From Diacronema lutheri (taxonomy: Eukaryota; Haptophyta; Pavlovophyceae; Pavlovales; Pavlovaceae), in NCBI GenBank assembly GCA_019448385.1, contig JAGTXO010000006.1, positions 682,001 to 746,000 of the forward strand: 64,000 nucleotides of DNA, in the 5' to 3' direction. Below, one piece after another: positions 42,878 through 51,160 of this stretch. The notes under the pieces are model-generated. The model ran no database searches, was not told the DNA's origin, and saw only the letters and a program-made list of their open reading frames with translations. The position numbers and the translations under genes are program-made. Position 1 is the first letter of the stretch, and every line of letters begins with the position of its first letter.

Positions 42878-44557
42878 CTACGCGCGGAGCATGTCGTCGA
42901 CGTGCCTGCACACGTCGCCCGTGTCGAAGCCGAGCTGCTTGGTCCACGCGTTCTTGTTGATGATCTGCTCGTGCGCGGCGGGCGAGTGGAAGAGGCAGTC
43001 GACGCGCGCCCAACGGACTGAGTTGAGGCAGAAGAGCATGTGCAGCAGTTGCCCGCGCTTCGGGTCCTCCTGCGATCCAAAGGAAAAGTCCCAGCCCGTC
43101 GTGTCAATCGGCGCAGAGGACGTGACGCCGACCGCGAGCGACGCGCCGCTCACGCCGCTCACATTGGACGCGGCGGCGCGCACGGCGACCACCGCTGCGA
43201 GGTTGCTGTCAGGCAGCGCAGACGGCCGGCCCCAGTCGACGGGCTCGGCCGCGCCATCGTGCTCGGACTCAGGCTCGCGCGCACCGCTCTGCGTGCGCGC
43301 CGGCGCGCTCGGTGACAGACCGCTGTTCGCTCCGTCATCCCCTGCTTCCACCAGCGCCTCGTCCTCGGCCTCGCGCACGCCCTCGACCACGCCCCTGCCC
43401 TCGACCACGCCCCCGCCCGCGCCGTGCACGCGCGCGCGCGCGTGCGATTCAAGGTGCGGCGCGAAGCAGCTGAGTGCGCGCGAAACACCGCCCGTTTCAA
43501 AAAGCGGCGCGACGAAGCCGCTCGCTGTGCGGGCCAAGCCGGCGCCAAAGGGCGGCGGCGCGCGACGGGCGAGCCGGCCGCCGTCGAGCGCCGCGCCCGG
43601 CGCCGCCGGCGCCGAGAGCGAGCGCGCGAAGGAGGGAAGAGCGCGCACGCCGCTCGCGCGCGCCGCGCAGGCGCTCGCCGCGTCGATCGCGGCCTCGAGC
43701 TGCAGCGCGCCGCTACTGAGCGGGGTGAGCGCGCGCACGAGCGGGCCCGTGTCGTCCGGCCTCGGCAGCTCGCGCCCCGTCGCGTGCGGGAAGAACGTCG
43801 GCGCGATGGCTGGCGCGGGAGGCTGGCCGAGCCGGAGCGCAAGGCGGTACAGGGAAGCGAGTGTGATGTGCGGGTAGAGAGGCGAGACTGTAAGCGGCTG
43901 CTCGCCGCGGCGGTACGGATTGTACGGCTGGATAGACGCGGTGCAGTACGGCACGAGGAAGTCGTTAAAGACATTGGCGTACAGCCAGCACGCGCCGAAC
44001 CGGCGGAGCGCGTGCAGATACGGACCCTTGCACAGCTGGAGAAGGAGAGGCTCGTCCGCGTCGTCCTCGAGCGTAAGCTCAAGGCCGAGCTGCGAGCAGA
44101 GACGCTCGGCGACGAGGTTGAACAGCCCGTTGAAGCCACCGCCGCGCATCAGCGGCCGGCCGAGTGGCCGGCGAACGCCGAGGTGCGGCGTCGCGAGGGT
44201 GATGAGGCTGGCGGGCTCGAGCGTGCACCCGCATCGGCCGTAAAGGATGCCGGCGGCGTAGCGAATGTACAGGCCGCCAAGCGAGTGGCCGATCAGCGAG
44301 AGTTTGCGCAGGGATGGCAGCGCCGCGATCGCCTCAAGGATGCATGCGACGAGGCGCTCGCCGCCCGCGACGATGCCCTCAAACGGCTTGAGCAGCGGCT
44401 CGTTGCAGCGCGGCGCGAGCACGACGAGCTGCGGCCGCGCGGAGAGTAGCGAGTTGAGGTAGTTGAGGTCGCTCGCCAGACCCGCGACGCCGTGTACGAG
44501 CACCACCAGGTGCGAGCGCGGCGCATCGCGCTCCGCCGGCGAGATGGCGGCGTCCAT
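42878..44557 (-). CDS. DUF676-family serine esterase/lipase (ROG1/FAM135-like)
   Basis: Single exon, 559 residues. The alpha/beta-hydrolase core is at the N terminus. LVVLVHGVAGLASDL is the HG oxyanion segment, and LIGHSLGGLYIRYAAGILY holds the nucleophile Ser in GHSLGG (about residues 88-93). SLITLATPHLGVRRPLGRP is the conserved TPHLG block of DUF676 proteins. YANVFNDFLVPYCTASIQ matches the NxxNDxxVPY segment carrying the catalytic Asp. The His is not assigned; YPHITLASLY is one candidate. After residue 300 the protein is Ala/Ser-rich and probably disordered, ending in a conserved-looking tail (DTTGWDFSFGSQEDPKR and VRWARVDCLFHSPAAHEQII). Relatives act on phospholipids or acylglycerols at membranes. 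The divergent start of the next gene is 86 bp away. Confidence 0.85.
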   Translation of the reverse strand: MDAAISPAERDAPRSHLVVLVHGVAGLASDLNYLNSLLSARPQLVVLAPRCNEPLLKPFEGIVAGGERLVACILEAIAALPSLRKLSLIGHSLGGLYIRYAAGILYGRCGCTLEPASLITLATPHLGVRRPLGRPLMRGGGFNGLFNLVAERLCSQLGLELTLEDDADEPLLLQLCKGPYLHALRRFGACWLYANVFNDFLVPYCTASIQPYNPYRRGEQPLTVSPLYPHITLASLYRLALRLGQPPAPAIAPTFFPHATGRELPRPDDTGPLVRALTPLSSGALQLEAAIDAASACAARASGVRALPSFARSLSAPAAPGAALDGGRLARRAPPPFGAGLARTASGFVAPLFETGGVSRALSCFAPHLESHARARVHGAGGGVVEGRGVVEGVREAEDEALVEAGDDGANSGLSPSAPARTQSGAREPESEHDGAAEPVDWGRPSALPDSNLAAVVAVRAAASNVSGVSGASLAVGVTSSAPIDTTGWDFSFGSQEDPKRGQLLHMLFCLNSVRWARVDCLFHSPAAHEQIINKNAWTKQLGFDTGDVCRHVDDMLRA

Positions 44558-44623
44558 TTCGGCGCGCCACCAAAGTCTCCCAGGGTGTGATGATGGCGGG
44601 AGGACGCTCGGGTCGTGCGCACA

Positions 44624-44634
44624 CCTTTTAGAGC
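44624..44634. promoter_or_regulatory. CCTTTTAGAG element in a divergent promoter
   Basis: A T-rich patch between the lipase (start 44557) and the ORAI-like gene (start 44644), similar to the T-run elements upstream of STIL and PDE/DGAT2. It is a tentative core-promoter element. Confidence 0.25.
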
Positions 44635-44643
44635 GACCTCGCG

Positions 44644-46530
44644 ATGCTGTACGCGGACAAGGCGGCGCTCGCCAACCGCGCGCGCCTGCGCATGCTGCAG
44701 ATTCGCGAGCGCGAGCTCAACCTCTACATTGCCAACTCGCGCGTGATCGCGACCAAGTCGACGCTCCTGTGCGGCATTGCATACTCGGCGCTCCTCTACG
44801 TCAAGATGGACTACTACCAGGGCGCGCATTGGTTCACACGGCACGTGTACCCGGTTGCGCTCGTCATCCTGCTCGGCTTCTCGCTCCTCGCGCTCATGAA
44901 CTTCAGCCTGATCGCGATGCTCGGCCCTGGTGCGCGCGCGCGCGGACGGCGCGGCGACGCGATCGCTGCCCCGGCGTCTCACGCGCGTGCGCCTCCGCCG
45001 TGCGCTCGCAGGCCTCGCGCTGCGCGGGCCAGATGGCTCCGTCGCCATCGCGCTCGATGCGATTGCCATCGAGTACCGCACCGCCTCATTCTTCTTTGCG
45101 ATTGCGATCGTCTCGGTGCACGCCGTCGTGATCACGTACGCCTTCGGAAAGGTCGCGCGAAGAACCAGCGCGGCTGTCACGATCAGCGTGATACTCACCA
45201 TGCTCAGCGTGTACTCGCTGCACTTGCTGTACCACCACGCGATGCTCATTGGCGAGCGCTTTCGCATCGACGAGGTGCGCGCGCGGCACGCTGGATATGC
45301 GACGAGGGTGGTAATGCGCGCCCTAGGTGCTCGGCTTCCAGACCTTTGCGTACGTCGCTGCGCGCGTCACGCCGCGCCGGGGCGTCGCAGGTACACACCG
45401 GCGCTTTCACCGGACCGAGCGACGCGCGTCCGGACTCGGACAGCTCGCAGGGCGCGCGCGAGCGACGCGCCGACGGCGCGGCCGCCACGCTGCTCGCGAG
45501 CGAGACGGTGCGCTCAGATGCGCGCCAGTATGGCGGCCGCGGGCCGGAGCAACAACGAGCCCCGCCACCATCAGCTCTTCTTCTGCCCTTCGGCGCGCTC
45601 GCCGCGGGCATGGGAGCGCTCAGCGGCAGCCTACGCGCGGCGGTGACTCGGCGCGTTGATCTCGGCGTCGCGTGCGCGAGCAGGGGCGCGGGCGTGGCCC
45701 AAGCCGGGGGCGGTGGCGCGCAACCAACCGGCGCTGGTGGAGAGTCGACGTGGCTCGGCGAGCGAAATGTTGCTGCGGGCACGGCCGCCATTGCTTCGAC
45801 GCCGCCGGGCGCGCCCGGCGGCGAGCACCCGCACAGCGCCGCGGTCGGTGGTCCGCGCGTGGCTGGCGGCTCGCGGGGTTTCGGCACTGAGTCGTCGACG
45901 GTTTCGGCCGGTGACGGCGGAGTCGGCGTTCGAGCGCGCGCTGCGGAGCTTGCGTGCGCTGGCGCTCCGCCCGGCGCGGCGCTGCCCGCCGTCGCCAGTC
46001 AGGCAGTCGCCAGTCAGGCAGTCGCCAGTCAGACTGCGCACGGTACGTTTGTCGAACCCGCGGGTGCGGCCGTGGCCGCGCACCTCCCGCCGGGCGCGCA
46101 GCCGCTTCGAGATCGGCTGCCTGACGCGCGCTACGCCGAAGGCCCGCGCTCGTCGGCTGCGTGCCAGGGCGGCGCGTTGCCGTCGGCTGAGTCGGCTGAG
46201 TCGGCTGAGTACCAAGTGGGGCCGCGGGGGGTGGGGCCGCCAGAGACGGTTACGGCGCCTCGCTCGCTGCACGGCCTCGCGAGCTTGCAGCAGGCGCTTC
46301 CGACTGCGCGGCTCTCCGTCGTCGTGAATGACTTTCAGCGCCGCGTTCAAGCCGCTCTCTCGACGACGCCACCGGGATCCGCAACATGTTGCTCCGCAGC
46401 ATCCGGTCCGTGCTCGTCGCTGCCCACGCCAGTCCGGCCGGATGGTGCGGGCGCGGGCTGTTGCGAGCCTCGTGTCGTTGGGCCTGCGCCGAAGACGGCG
46501 GCAGGCTCGGGCACTGCGGCGATGCATTGA
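44644..46530 (+). CDS. Four-helix membrane protein, possibly ORAI-like Ca2+ channel
   Basis: Three exons (44644-44929, 45012-45274, 45391-46530) give 562 residues. Both introns start GTGCGC and are in phase (GP-GLALRGPDGS and RIDE-VHTGAF). The first 180 residues contain four hydrophobic segments: STLLCGIAYSALLYVKM, VYPVALVILLGFSLLALMNF, FFFAIAIVSVHAVVITYAFG and AVTISVILTMLSVYSLHLLY. A cytosolic basic N-terminal helix (ARLRMLQIRERELNLYIANS) precedes helix 1, and a GPGLALRGPDGS loop joins helices 2 and 3. This four-helix plan with a basic pre-helix 1 resembles ORAI channels and their algal or oomycete relatives, but the selectivity-filter Glu is not obvious. The 380-residue tail is Ala/Gly/Ser-rich with an AVASQ repeat and looks disordered. 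The ORAI assignment is a guess. Confidence 0.5.
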   Translation: MLYADKAALANRARLRMLQIRERELNLYIANSRVIATKSTLLCGIAYSALLYVKMDYYQGAHWFTRHVYPVALVILLGFSLLALMNFSLIAMLGPGARARGRRGDAIAAPASHARAPPPCARRPRAARARWLRRHRARCDCHRVPHRLILLCDCDRLGARRRDHVRLRKGRAKNQRGCHDQRDTHHAQRVLAALAVPPRDAHWRALSHRRGARAARWICDEGGNARPRCSASRPLRTSLRASRRAGASQVHTGAFTGPSDARPDSDSSQGARERRADGAAATLLASETVRSDARQYGGRGPEQQRAPPPSALLLPFGALAAGMGALSGSLRAAVTRRVDLGVACASRGAGVAQAGGGGAQPTGAGGESTWLGERNVAAGTAAIASTPPGAPGGEHPHSAAVGGPRVAGGSRGFGTESSTVSAGDGGVGVRARAAELACAGAPPGAALPAVASQAVASQAVASQTAHGTFVEPAGAAVAAHLPPGAQPLRDRLPDARYAEGPRSSAACQGGALPSAESAESAEYQVGPRGVGPPETVTAPRSLHGLASLQQALPTARLSVVVNDFQRRVQAALSTTPPGSATCCSAASGPCSSLPTPVRPDGAGAGCCEPRVVGPAPKTAAGSGTAAMH

Positions 46531-47032
46531 CTTTGGGGCCTGCGGCAGTGAGGGTGCAGGCCAATCTGCGCCTTCGCCTTCCGGGGAAATGAGAGCAAGA
46601 CGACCCTTTTTTTGTTTTTTTTTTTCGGACTGGCAGACCTTGGACCGCAAGTCTTGCACGCTCTGCATTCTGAACATGCACCGATTGCACTGTGCGCGCA
46701 GCCGCGCACATCGCACAGTCACACGCCGAAACGGCGAGCGCAGCATGCGGGCATGCCACCTCAAGCACAATCCCAGCTCTTGCCGCAAGGGGCAAGCGGC
46801 GCGCCAACCAAGCCACGCGCAACTTGGCTTTGCCATCAAGGCGCTGCCCAAGTGCCCATCCGCACGCACAATCCACTGCACACCCACCATGCTCGCGCAC
46901 ACAAGCCGGCGTGCTTGGCAACTTGGCAACTTGGCAACTTGGCAACTTGGACGAGGAAGACGCTTCCGGAGGTCGAATGCGCGCGCACGCCATGCCGCAT
47001 CGGACCACGCAGAGCAGAGCCGGACAGAGCCC
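46531..47032. other. Convergent intergenic region with T-run and 8-bp tandem repeat
   Basis: About 500 bp, less GC-rich than average. It contains a T-run (46609-46626, TTTTTTTGTTTTTTTTTT) and CTTGGCAA repeated 4.6 times at 46914-46950. No gene-like frame is seen; it probably holds the two 3' UTRs. Confidence 0.6.
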
Positions 47033-48921
47033 TCACAGCTCAAAGCTGACGGCGCGCCTGCTGAGCGTGCGGCCGAGCGCAGCCCACAGCGGCGATGGTT
47101 TCGGAGCCGGCTGCGGGACGGACGGTGGCGTGTCCTCGCACGGCGCCATCGCGCCGCTGCCGCTGCCGCTGCCGTCGTCCGAAGGCGCCGCGGGCTGCGG
47201 ACCGCCATGGGCGCGTGGGGAGAGGCCGCATGGCGCAGTGGGTGAGGGCTTGACTGAAAAATCTGAAACGGTTGCACAAAAGTGCGGCGGACGGGCCCAG
47301 CGAAAAGGAGGACGGGCAAGGGCTCTGCGGCACGGCAACGCTGCGCGCTGCAGAGCGGCGCGAGGCAGGCGAGCTGCGCGTCGCGGTGCTGCGCGCGCAC
47401 GGTGCCAGGCGGCGCGTCAATGACATCGACCAAGTCGCTGTCGGCCGCATCCATCGGGCGCGCGCGCTGCTCTACGAGTTGCTGCGGCTGTGTCTGCTCA
47501 TTCTCCTCGCCGCTCGCCTCGCCGTCACTCGCCCCGTCGCCCTCGTCGCCGCCGCGCGAGAATCGGTCCGCCGACTGCGCCGCGAGCTCGTCGCCAGACA
47601 CTGGCGCAGCGTCCGCCACGATGGCGCCCTCGGACAGACCGCCCTCGCCCTCCTCGTCAGCCGACATGTCCGACGTGTGCTCCGCCGCGCCATCGTCCGC
47701 GTCGTACTCGTCGTCCTCTTCGTCCTCGTCGCTCTTGACCTCCTCGCCGCCGCCATCGTGGCGACCGCCATCGTGGCGACCGCCATCGTGGCGACCGCCA
47801 TCGTGGCGACCGCCATCGTGGCGACCGCCATCGTGGCGACCGCCATCGTGGCGGCCGCCGTCGGCGCGGCCATGCGCAACGAGGTGCACGGCGTGCGCGT
47901 GCAGTGCAGACGTGGACGGCCCGCCGCCATGCGCCGGGGCCGCCTCAAAGGCGTAGAAGGGGATCTGCGCGATCGTGCGCAGCAGCAGCTCGCGTGGCAG
48001 CCGCGAGAGGTGGCAGGCGTCGACGCTTGCGAGCCAAAGCAGGTGGCGTACTGCTGCGCGGAATTTGGGCGGGAAACGGCCGTGGCGGTGGGGGCACCAG
48101 ACAAGCGGCGCGAGCGCGAGGCGCGGCATGGCGGCGAGCTCCGCGCTCGACGGCTGCCGGAGCGGCGCGAACTGCACCGGCTGCAGTCGCGTCTCGACGA
48201 AGGTGTCGGCGCCCGTGCGCACCACGCGCACGAGGGACTGGTGGCCCGCCAGCCGGCCGTCGCGCGCGACAGCCTCGAAGGGGCCGACGAGCACGCCGCC
48301 CTGGCGCAGGAGCTTAAAGAAACGCCGGTGCTCGGGCAGCGCGGCGGCGGCAACGTAGATCCGGTCATATTTCATGCAGCACGCGTCGTCGTCGTCCTCA
48401 TCGTCCGCGCGGCGCTCGGCCGGCGGCTGCTGCCCGCCGTCCGCGGCCGCGCACGACTCGGGCTCGATGTGGAGCTGCATCGCGTTGGCGTGGAAGAACT
48501 CGAGGTTGTGCGCGTCGGTACGCCGCGCGGCGAGTGTGCGTGCCCGCTCGATGAGCTCGCCGTTCTGCTCGACGCCGTGATTCACGGTGTGCGGGCCGGC
48601 GAGCTTGGCGACGATCGTCGAGAAGTAGCCCGTGCCAGAGCCGACGTGGAGGAAGGAGCAGCCGGGGACGACCTGGAGCGCCTCGAGGGCTGAAGCGTAG
48701 ATCGACGGCGCGGACAGGTGCACCACGCCCAGCTTGATGGGCATGTCCGAGTAATTGAGTTGCGGGTCCGCGTGGCCGAGGTAATCGGCGCGGTCAACCG
48801 CGAGCATCGCCTCGGCCGCGGCGTCCGTCGTGAGCGCGCCGGTCGAGCGGAGGTGGCGGACCATCGAGCCGTTGGTGTGCTCGCGCGGCTCAAGGCACCC
48901 GATCAGGTCCATCAGGTACAT
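47033..48921 (-). CDS. PCMTD-type protein-L-isoaspartate O-methyltransferase-like protein
   Basis: Two exons (47401-48921, 47033-47194) make 560 residues. The intron (GTGCGC...gcag) is in phase, and exon 2 reads PAAPSDDGSGSGSGAMAPCE then ends RRAVSFEL. The methyltransferase domain shows LSAPSIYASALEALQVVPGC, the SAM-binding motif FLHVGSGTGYFSTIV (about residue 92) and CMKYDRIYVAAAALPEH, as in animal PCMTD1/2. Residues LSRLPRELLLRTIAQIPFY resemble the SOCS/Elongin-box tail that links PCMTD to Cullin-RING ligases. Then come eight DGGRH repeats and long acidic tracts. PCMTDs recognise isoaspartate and may be substrate receptors rather than methylating enzymes. The start is ATG 48921; the frame is open further upstream but without an ATG. 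Confidence 0.82.
47750..47862 (-). repeat. 15-bp minisatellite coding (Asp-Gly-Gly-Arg-His)8 in PCMTD gene
   Basis: About eight copies of GCGACCGCCATCGTG (plus strand), nearly identical, encode DGGRH on the minus strand. The near-perfect DNA identity indicates recent expansion or ongoing slippage. Confidence 0.93.
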
Positions 48922-49030
48922 GTCGCTCGGGGTCTGCACCCGAGACTCTCGCGCAAGGCGCCCGAACAGGAATGATCAAGGGCGGGCCCGCCAAGGCGCC
49001 CGTACGAAAGAAGAAGGGCCCCCCGTTCTT

Positions 49031-49038
49031 TTTCCCGC
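49031..49038. promoter_or_regulatory. E2F-like site upstream of PCMTD gene
   Basis: TTTCCCGC within CTTTTTCCCGCTTTC, 110 bp upstream of the PCMTD start and 86 bp past the FHA gene's 3' end. Function is inferred. Confidence 0.4.
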
Positions 49039-49123
49039 TTTCTTCTTGGTCGTAATTAAAGTCGAGGCGACGAAATCGGCCGACGGACGGGGCGGCCGCG
49101 CGGCGCGTCGGTCGACGGGTCGC

Positions 49124-50044
49124 TCACTCGCCCTCGAGCTCGGCGAGCTTGCGCACCTTCGCCGCAAAGATGGGCGCTACGTCGAGGAAGAGCTCCGCCT
49201 CGCTCCGCAACAGCTCGTCGCTCGCGCGCGCCATCGCGTCGAGCGCGGCGCCGAGCTCCGTCTGGCGCTCGGCCTCGCGCGCGCGCAAGGCCGCGACGCG
49301 CGCGGCGAGCTCAACAGCCAGCTCGCACGCGCGGTCGATCGCGAGCAGACCGCTCTCGCGCACACTCGTGCCGGGAAGTACGGGCAACGTCTCGAGGCCG
49401 CCGAGCACCGCGGCGAGCCGCTCGTCGAGTGGTGCGTCAGCCAAGACGCCGGCCCCGCCGGCCTCGACTAGATCGGTACGGCCGCCGCCACCGCCGATCT
49501 CATCGCCGGCGGCCTGAGTATCAACCACTGCGCCGCGCGCACCCTCGCCCGCCTGTGCGCCGCGGCTGCCGTGCGCGTGCGGCGGTACGAGCTGCACGAT
49601 GAACTCATGCACGGGCGAGCGCGGCGGCTCAGCGAGCGGCCCGGCCACCTGGCGCGCGCACGACGGCGCGAGTTGGCCGCCCACGAAGAGGCTGTCGTCG
49701 TGCTCGAGGCGCATGTGGTCGCGCGGCTCGTCGCCAAGCCGCGGTACGAGCCACCACTCGGGCTCGGCGGCGGCCCCGGCCTCGCCGCCGGCGGCGGCGC
49801 GCGCGCCTCGGCGCGAGCGGCGCACGAACGATGACCTGTTGGAGCCCGTGTGCCGCGCCAGCAGCTCGACGCCCCCGCGCTCTGTGCGCCGCGCGCATAG
49901 CTCGAGGTGCTTGCGCGAGATGTAGGCGTCGGCGATGCCCACGTCGTCGCGGCCAAACGCGCGCCACTCGCCGGACGCGTCGAGATCGAAGCGCTTCTTC
50001 GACGCCGAGTCGAACGTACGGACGAGCTGCGCGCGCGGCTCCAT
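49124..50044 (-). CDS. FHA-domain protein with C-terminal coiled coil
   Basis: Single exon, 306 residues from ATG 50044. The N-terminal FHA domain shows FGRDDVGIADAYISRKHLEL (about residues 28-47), with the conserved GR, S and RxH phosphothreonine-binding positions, then GVELLARHTGSNRSSFVRRS and LEHDDSLFVGGQL as later strands. The middle is Gly/Ala-rich. The last about 90 residues form a long Ala/Glu/Arg helix (AIDRACELAVELAARVAALR and QTELGAALDAMARASDELLR) that looks like a coiled coil. FHA proteins bind phosphothreonine, often in DNA-damage, cell-cycle or kinesin complexes; which applies here cannot be told. Its start is 134 bp from the divergent VMA22 start. Confidence 0.75.
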   Translation of the reverse strand: MEPRAQLVRTFDSASKKRFDLDASGEWRAFGRDDVGIADAYISRKHLELCARRTERGGVELLARHTGSNRSSFVRRSRRGARAAAGGEAGAAAEPEWWLVPRLGDEPRDHMRLEHDDSLFVGGQLAPSCARQVAGPLAEPPRSPVHEFIVQLVPPHAHGSRGAQAGEGARGAVVDTQAAGDEIGGGGGRTDLVEAGGAGVLADAPLDERLAAVLGGLETLPVLPGTSVRESGLLAIDRACELAVELAARVAALRAREAERQTELGAALDAMARASDELLRSEAELFLDVAPIFAAKVRKLAELEGE

Positions 50045-50178
50045 ACGCGCTTCGCGCAGAGCACGAGCGCGTCGCGCTGAGCCAGAGCGTCCACACGCCG
50101 ATCCCGCGCGCGCCACCGCGCGCCGTCGATCCCGACGCAACGTCGATCCCGAGAACCACGTCCGCGCCTCGCGCAACG

Positions 50179-51006
50179 ATGGCGACGCGAGACGGCGTCC
50201 ACGCGACGTGTGAGGCGCTCGACGAGGCGGCGGTGGCGTGCCTCGAGGCGCTGCAGCGCTACATGGACGCGCAGGTAATGGCAGCCGAGCTGTGCCAAAA
50301 GGGCTACCTCGCGCTCGCGCGCGCGCGCCGCGCGTCCAACAGCCCCGCGCCGTTCTCGGCGCAGTTCCCGACGGACATCGTGGCGACGGCCGTCGTGCGC
50401 GCGACGCCGGCGGCCGAGGGCGAGAGCATCGCGTTCGAGATCGAGCGGCTGGACGATGGGGCTATCGGTGCGTCGCCCGCCGAGCCCGAGTCGCGCACCA
50501 AGGCGGGCGCGCCCGTGCCCGCCGTCGCGGGCCACGTCCCTTCGCGCGGGCCTGCCGATGACTCGTTCAGCTCCATGTGCGGCAACGTGCTCACATTCGA
50601 GGACGACGACGGCGTGACGCACGTCGCGCACGTGCAGAGTCCGATGTCGTTTGCGCCCAGCTCGATGAGCACCGTCAACGCCTCCATGTTCGCCGCGCTC
50701 GTCGCGCAGGGCAGCGCGGAGCAGCAGCGCGACGCGGCCGGTGCACCCTTGACCGGCGCCGTCTCGTCGTCTCTCAAGGAGCAGGTCGTGCACGCGCCGA
50801 GGCTGCGCGCGCCGCCGACGCAGCACGACCCGCTCAAGTGGTTCGGCGTGCTCGTCCCGCCCGCCCTCCGTGAGGGCCAGCGCACCTTCGAGCGACTCAT
50901 GCCCGTCCTCGCACTTCTCGCGTGCGCGCAGGCCGACGTCGAACGGCACGGCGCGCGGTGCGCGCAGCTGCGCGCCGACAAGGAGCGCATGCTCGCGGCA
51001 CTGTGA
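50179..51006 (+). CDS. VMA22: V-ATPase assembly factor VMA22/CCDC115
   Basis: Single exon, 275 residues from ATG 50179; the longer frame to 49831 is a shadow of the FHA gene. The N-terminal helix (EALDEAAVACLEALQRYMDA, then ELCQKGYLALARARRASNSP) matches the first coiled coil of CCDC115/Vma22, whose members read EGWFxLSKARY there. The diagnostic C-terminal block DPLKWFGVLVPPALREGQRT (about residues 216-235) is followed by a second helix (LACAQADVERHGARCAQLRA). The middle is low-complexity with an acidic patch. Vma22 works with Vma21 and Vma12 in the ER to assemble the V-ATPase Vo sector. Its role fits the endolysosomal theme with VPS18, though the genes are far apart. Confidence 0.85.
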   Translation: MATRDGVHATCEALDEAAVACLEALQRYMDAQVMAAELCQKGYLALARARRASNSPAPFSAQFPTDIVATAVVRATPAAEGESIAFEIERLDDGAIGASPAEPESRTKAGAPVPAVAGHVPSRGPADDSFSSMCGNVLTFEDDDGVTHVAHVQSPMSFAPSSMSTVNASMFAALVAQGSAEQQRDAAGAPLTGAVSSSLKEQVVHAPRLRAPPTQHDPLKWFGVLVPPALREGQRTFERLMPVLALLACAQADVERHGARCAQLRADKERMLAAL

Positions 51007-51160
51007 CGACAGGGCTGGGCGAGTGGCGAGCGGTGTTGCGGACCGGATGTGTCGCGTGGACGGACGTTGCGTGGCTGACGCTGAATAGAGAGGCGGGGCC
51101 GGGGCGGGCCGGGGCGGGGGAGGGCCGCTCTTCCGGTGATCTTGTGACTTGAATTGGGAC

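Noticed and set aside
45631-48939. A 1102-codon open frame continuing from the PCMTD gene through the repeat region
   Set aside because: After 47401 it becomes Arg/Ala/Ser-rich with no domain-like sequence and runs antisense to the ORAI-like tail. An in-phase GTGCGC intron leads to a better last exon ending at 47033.
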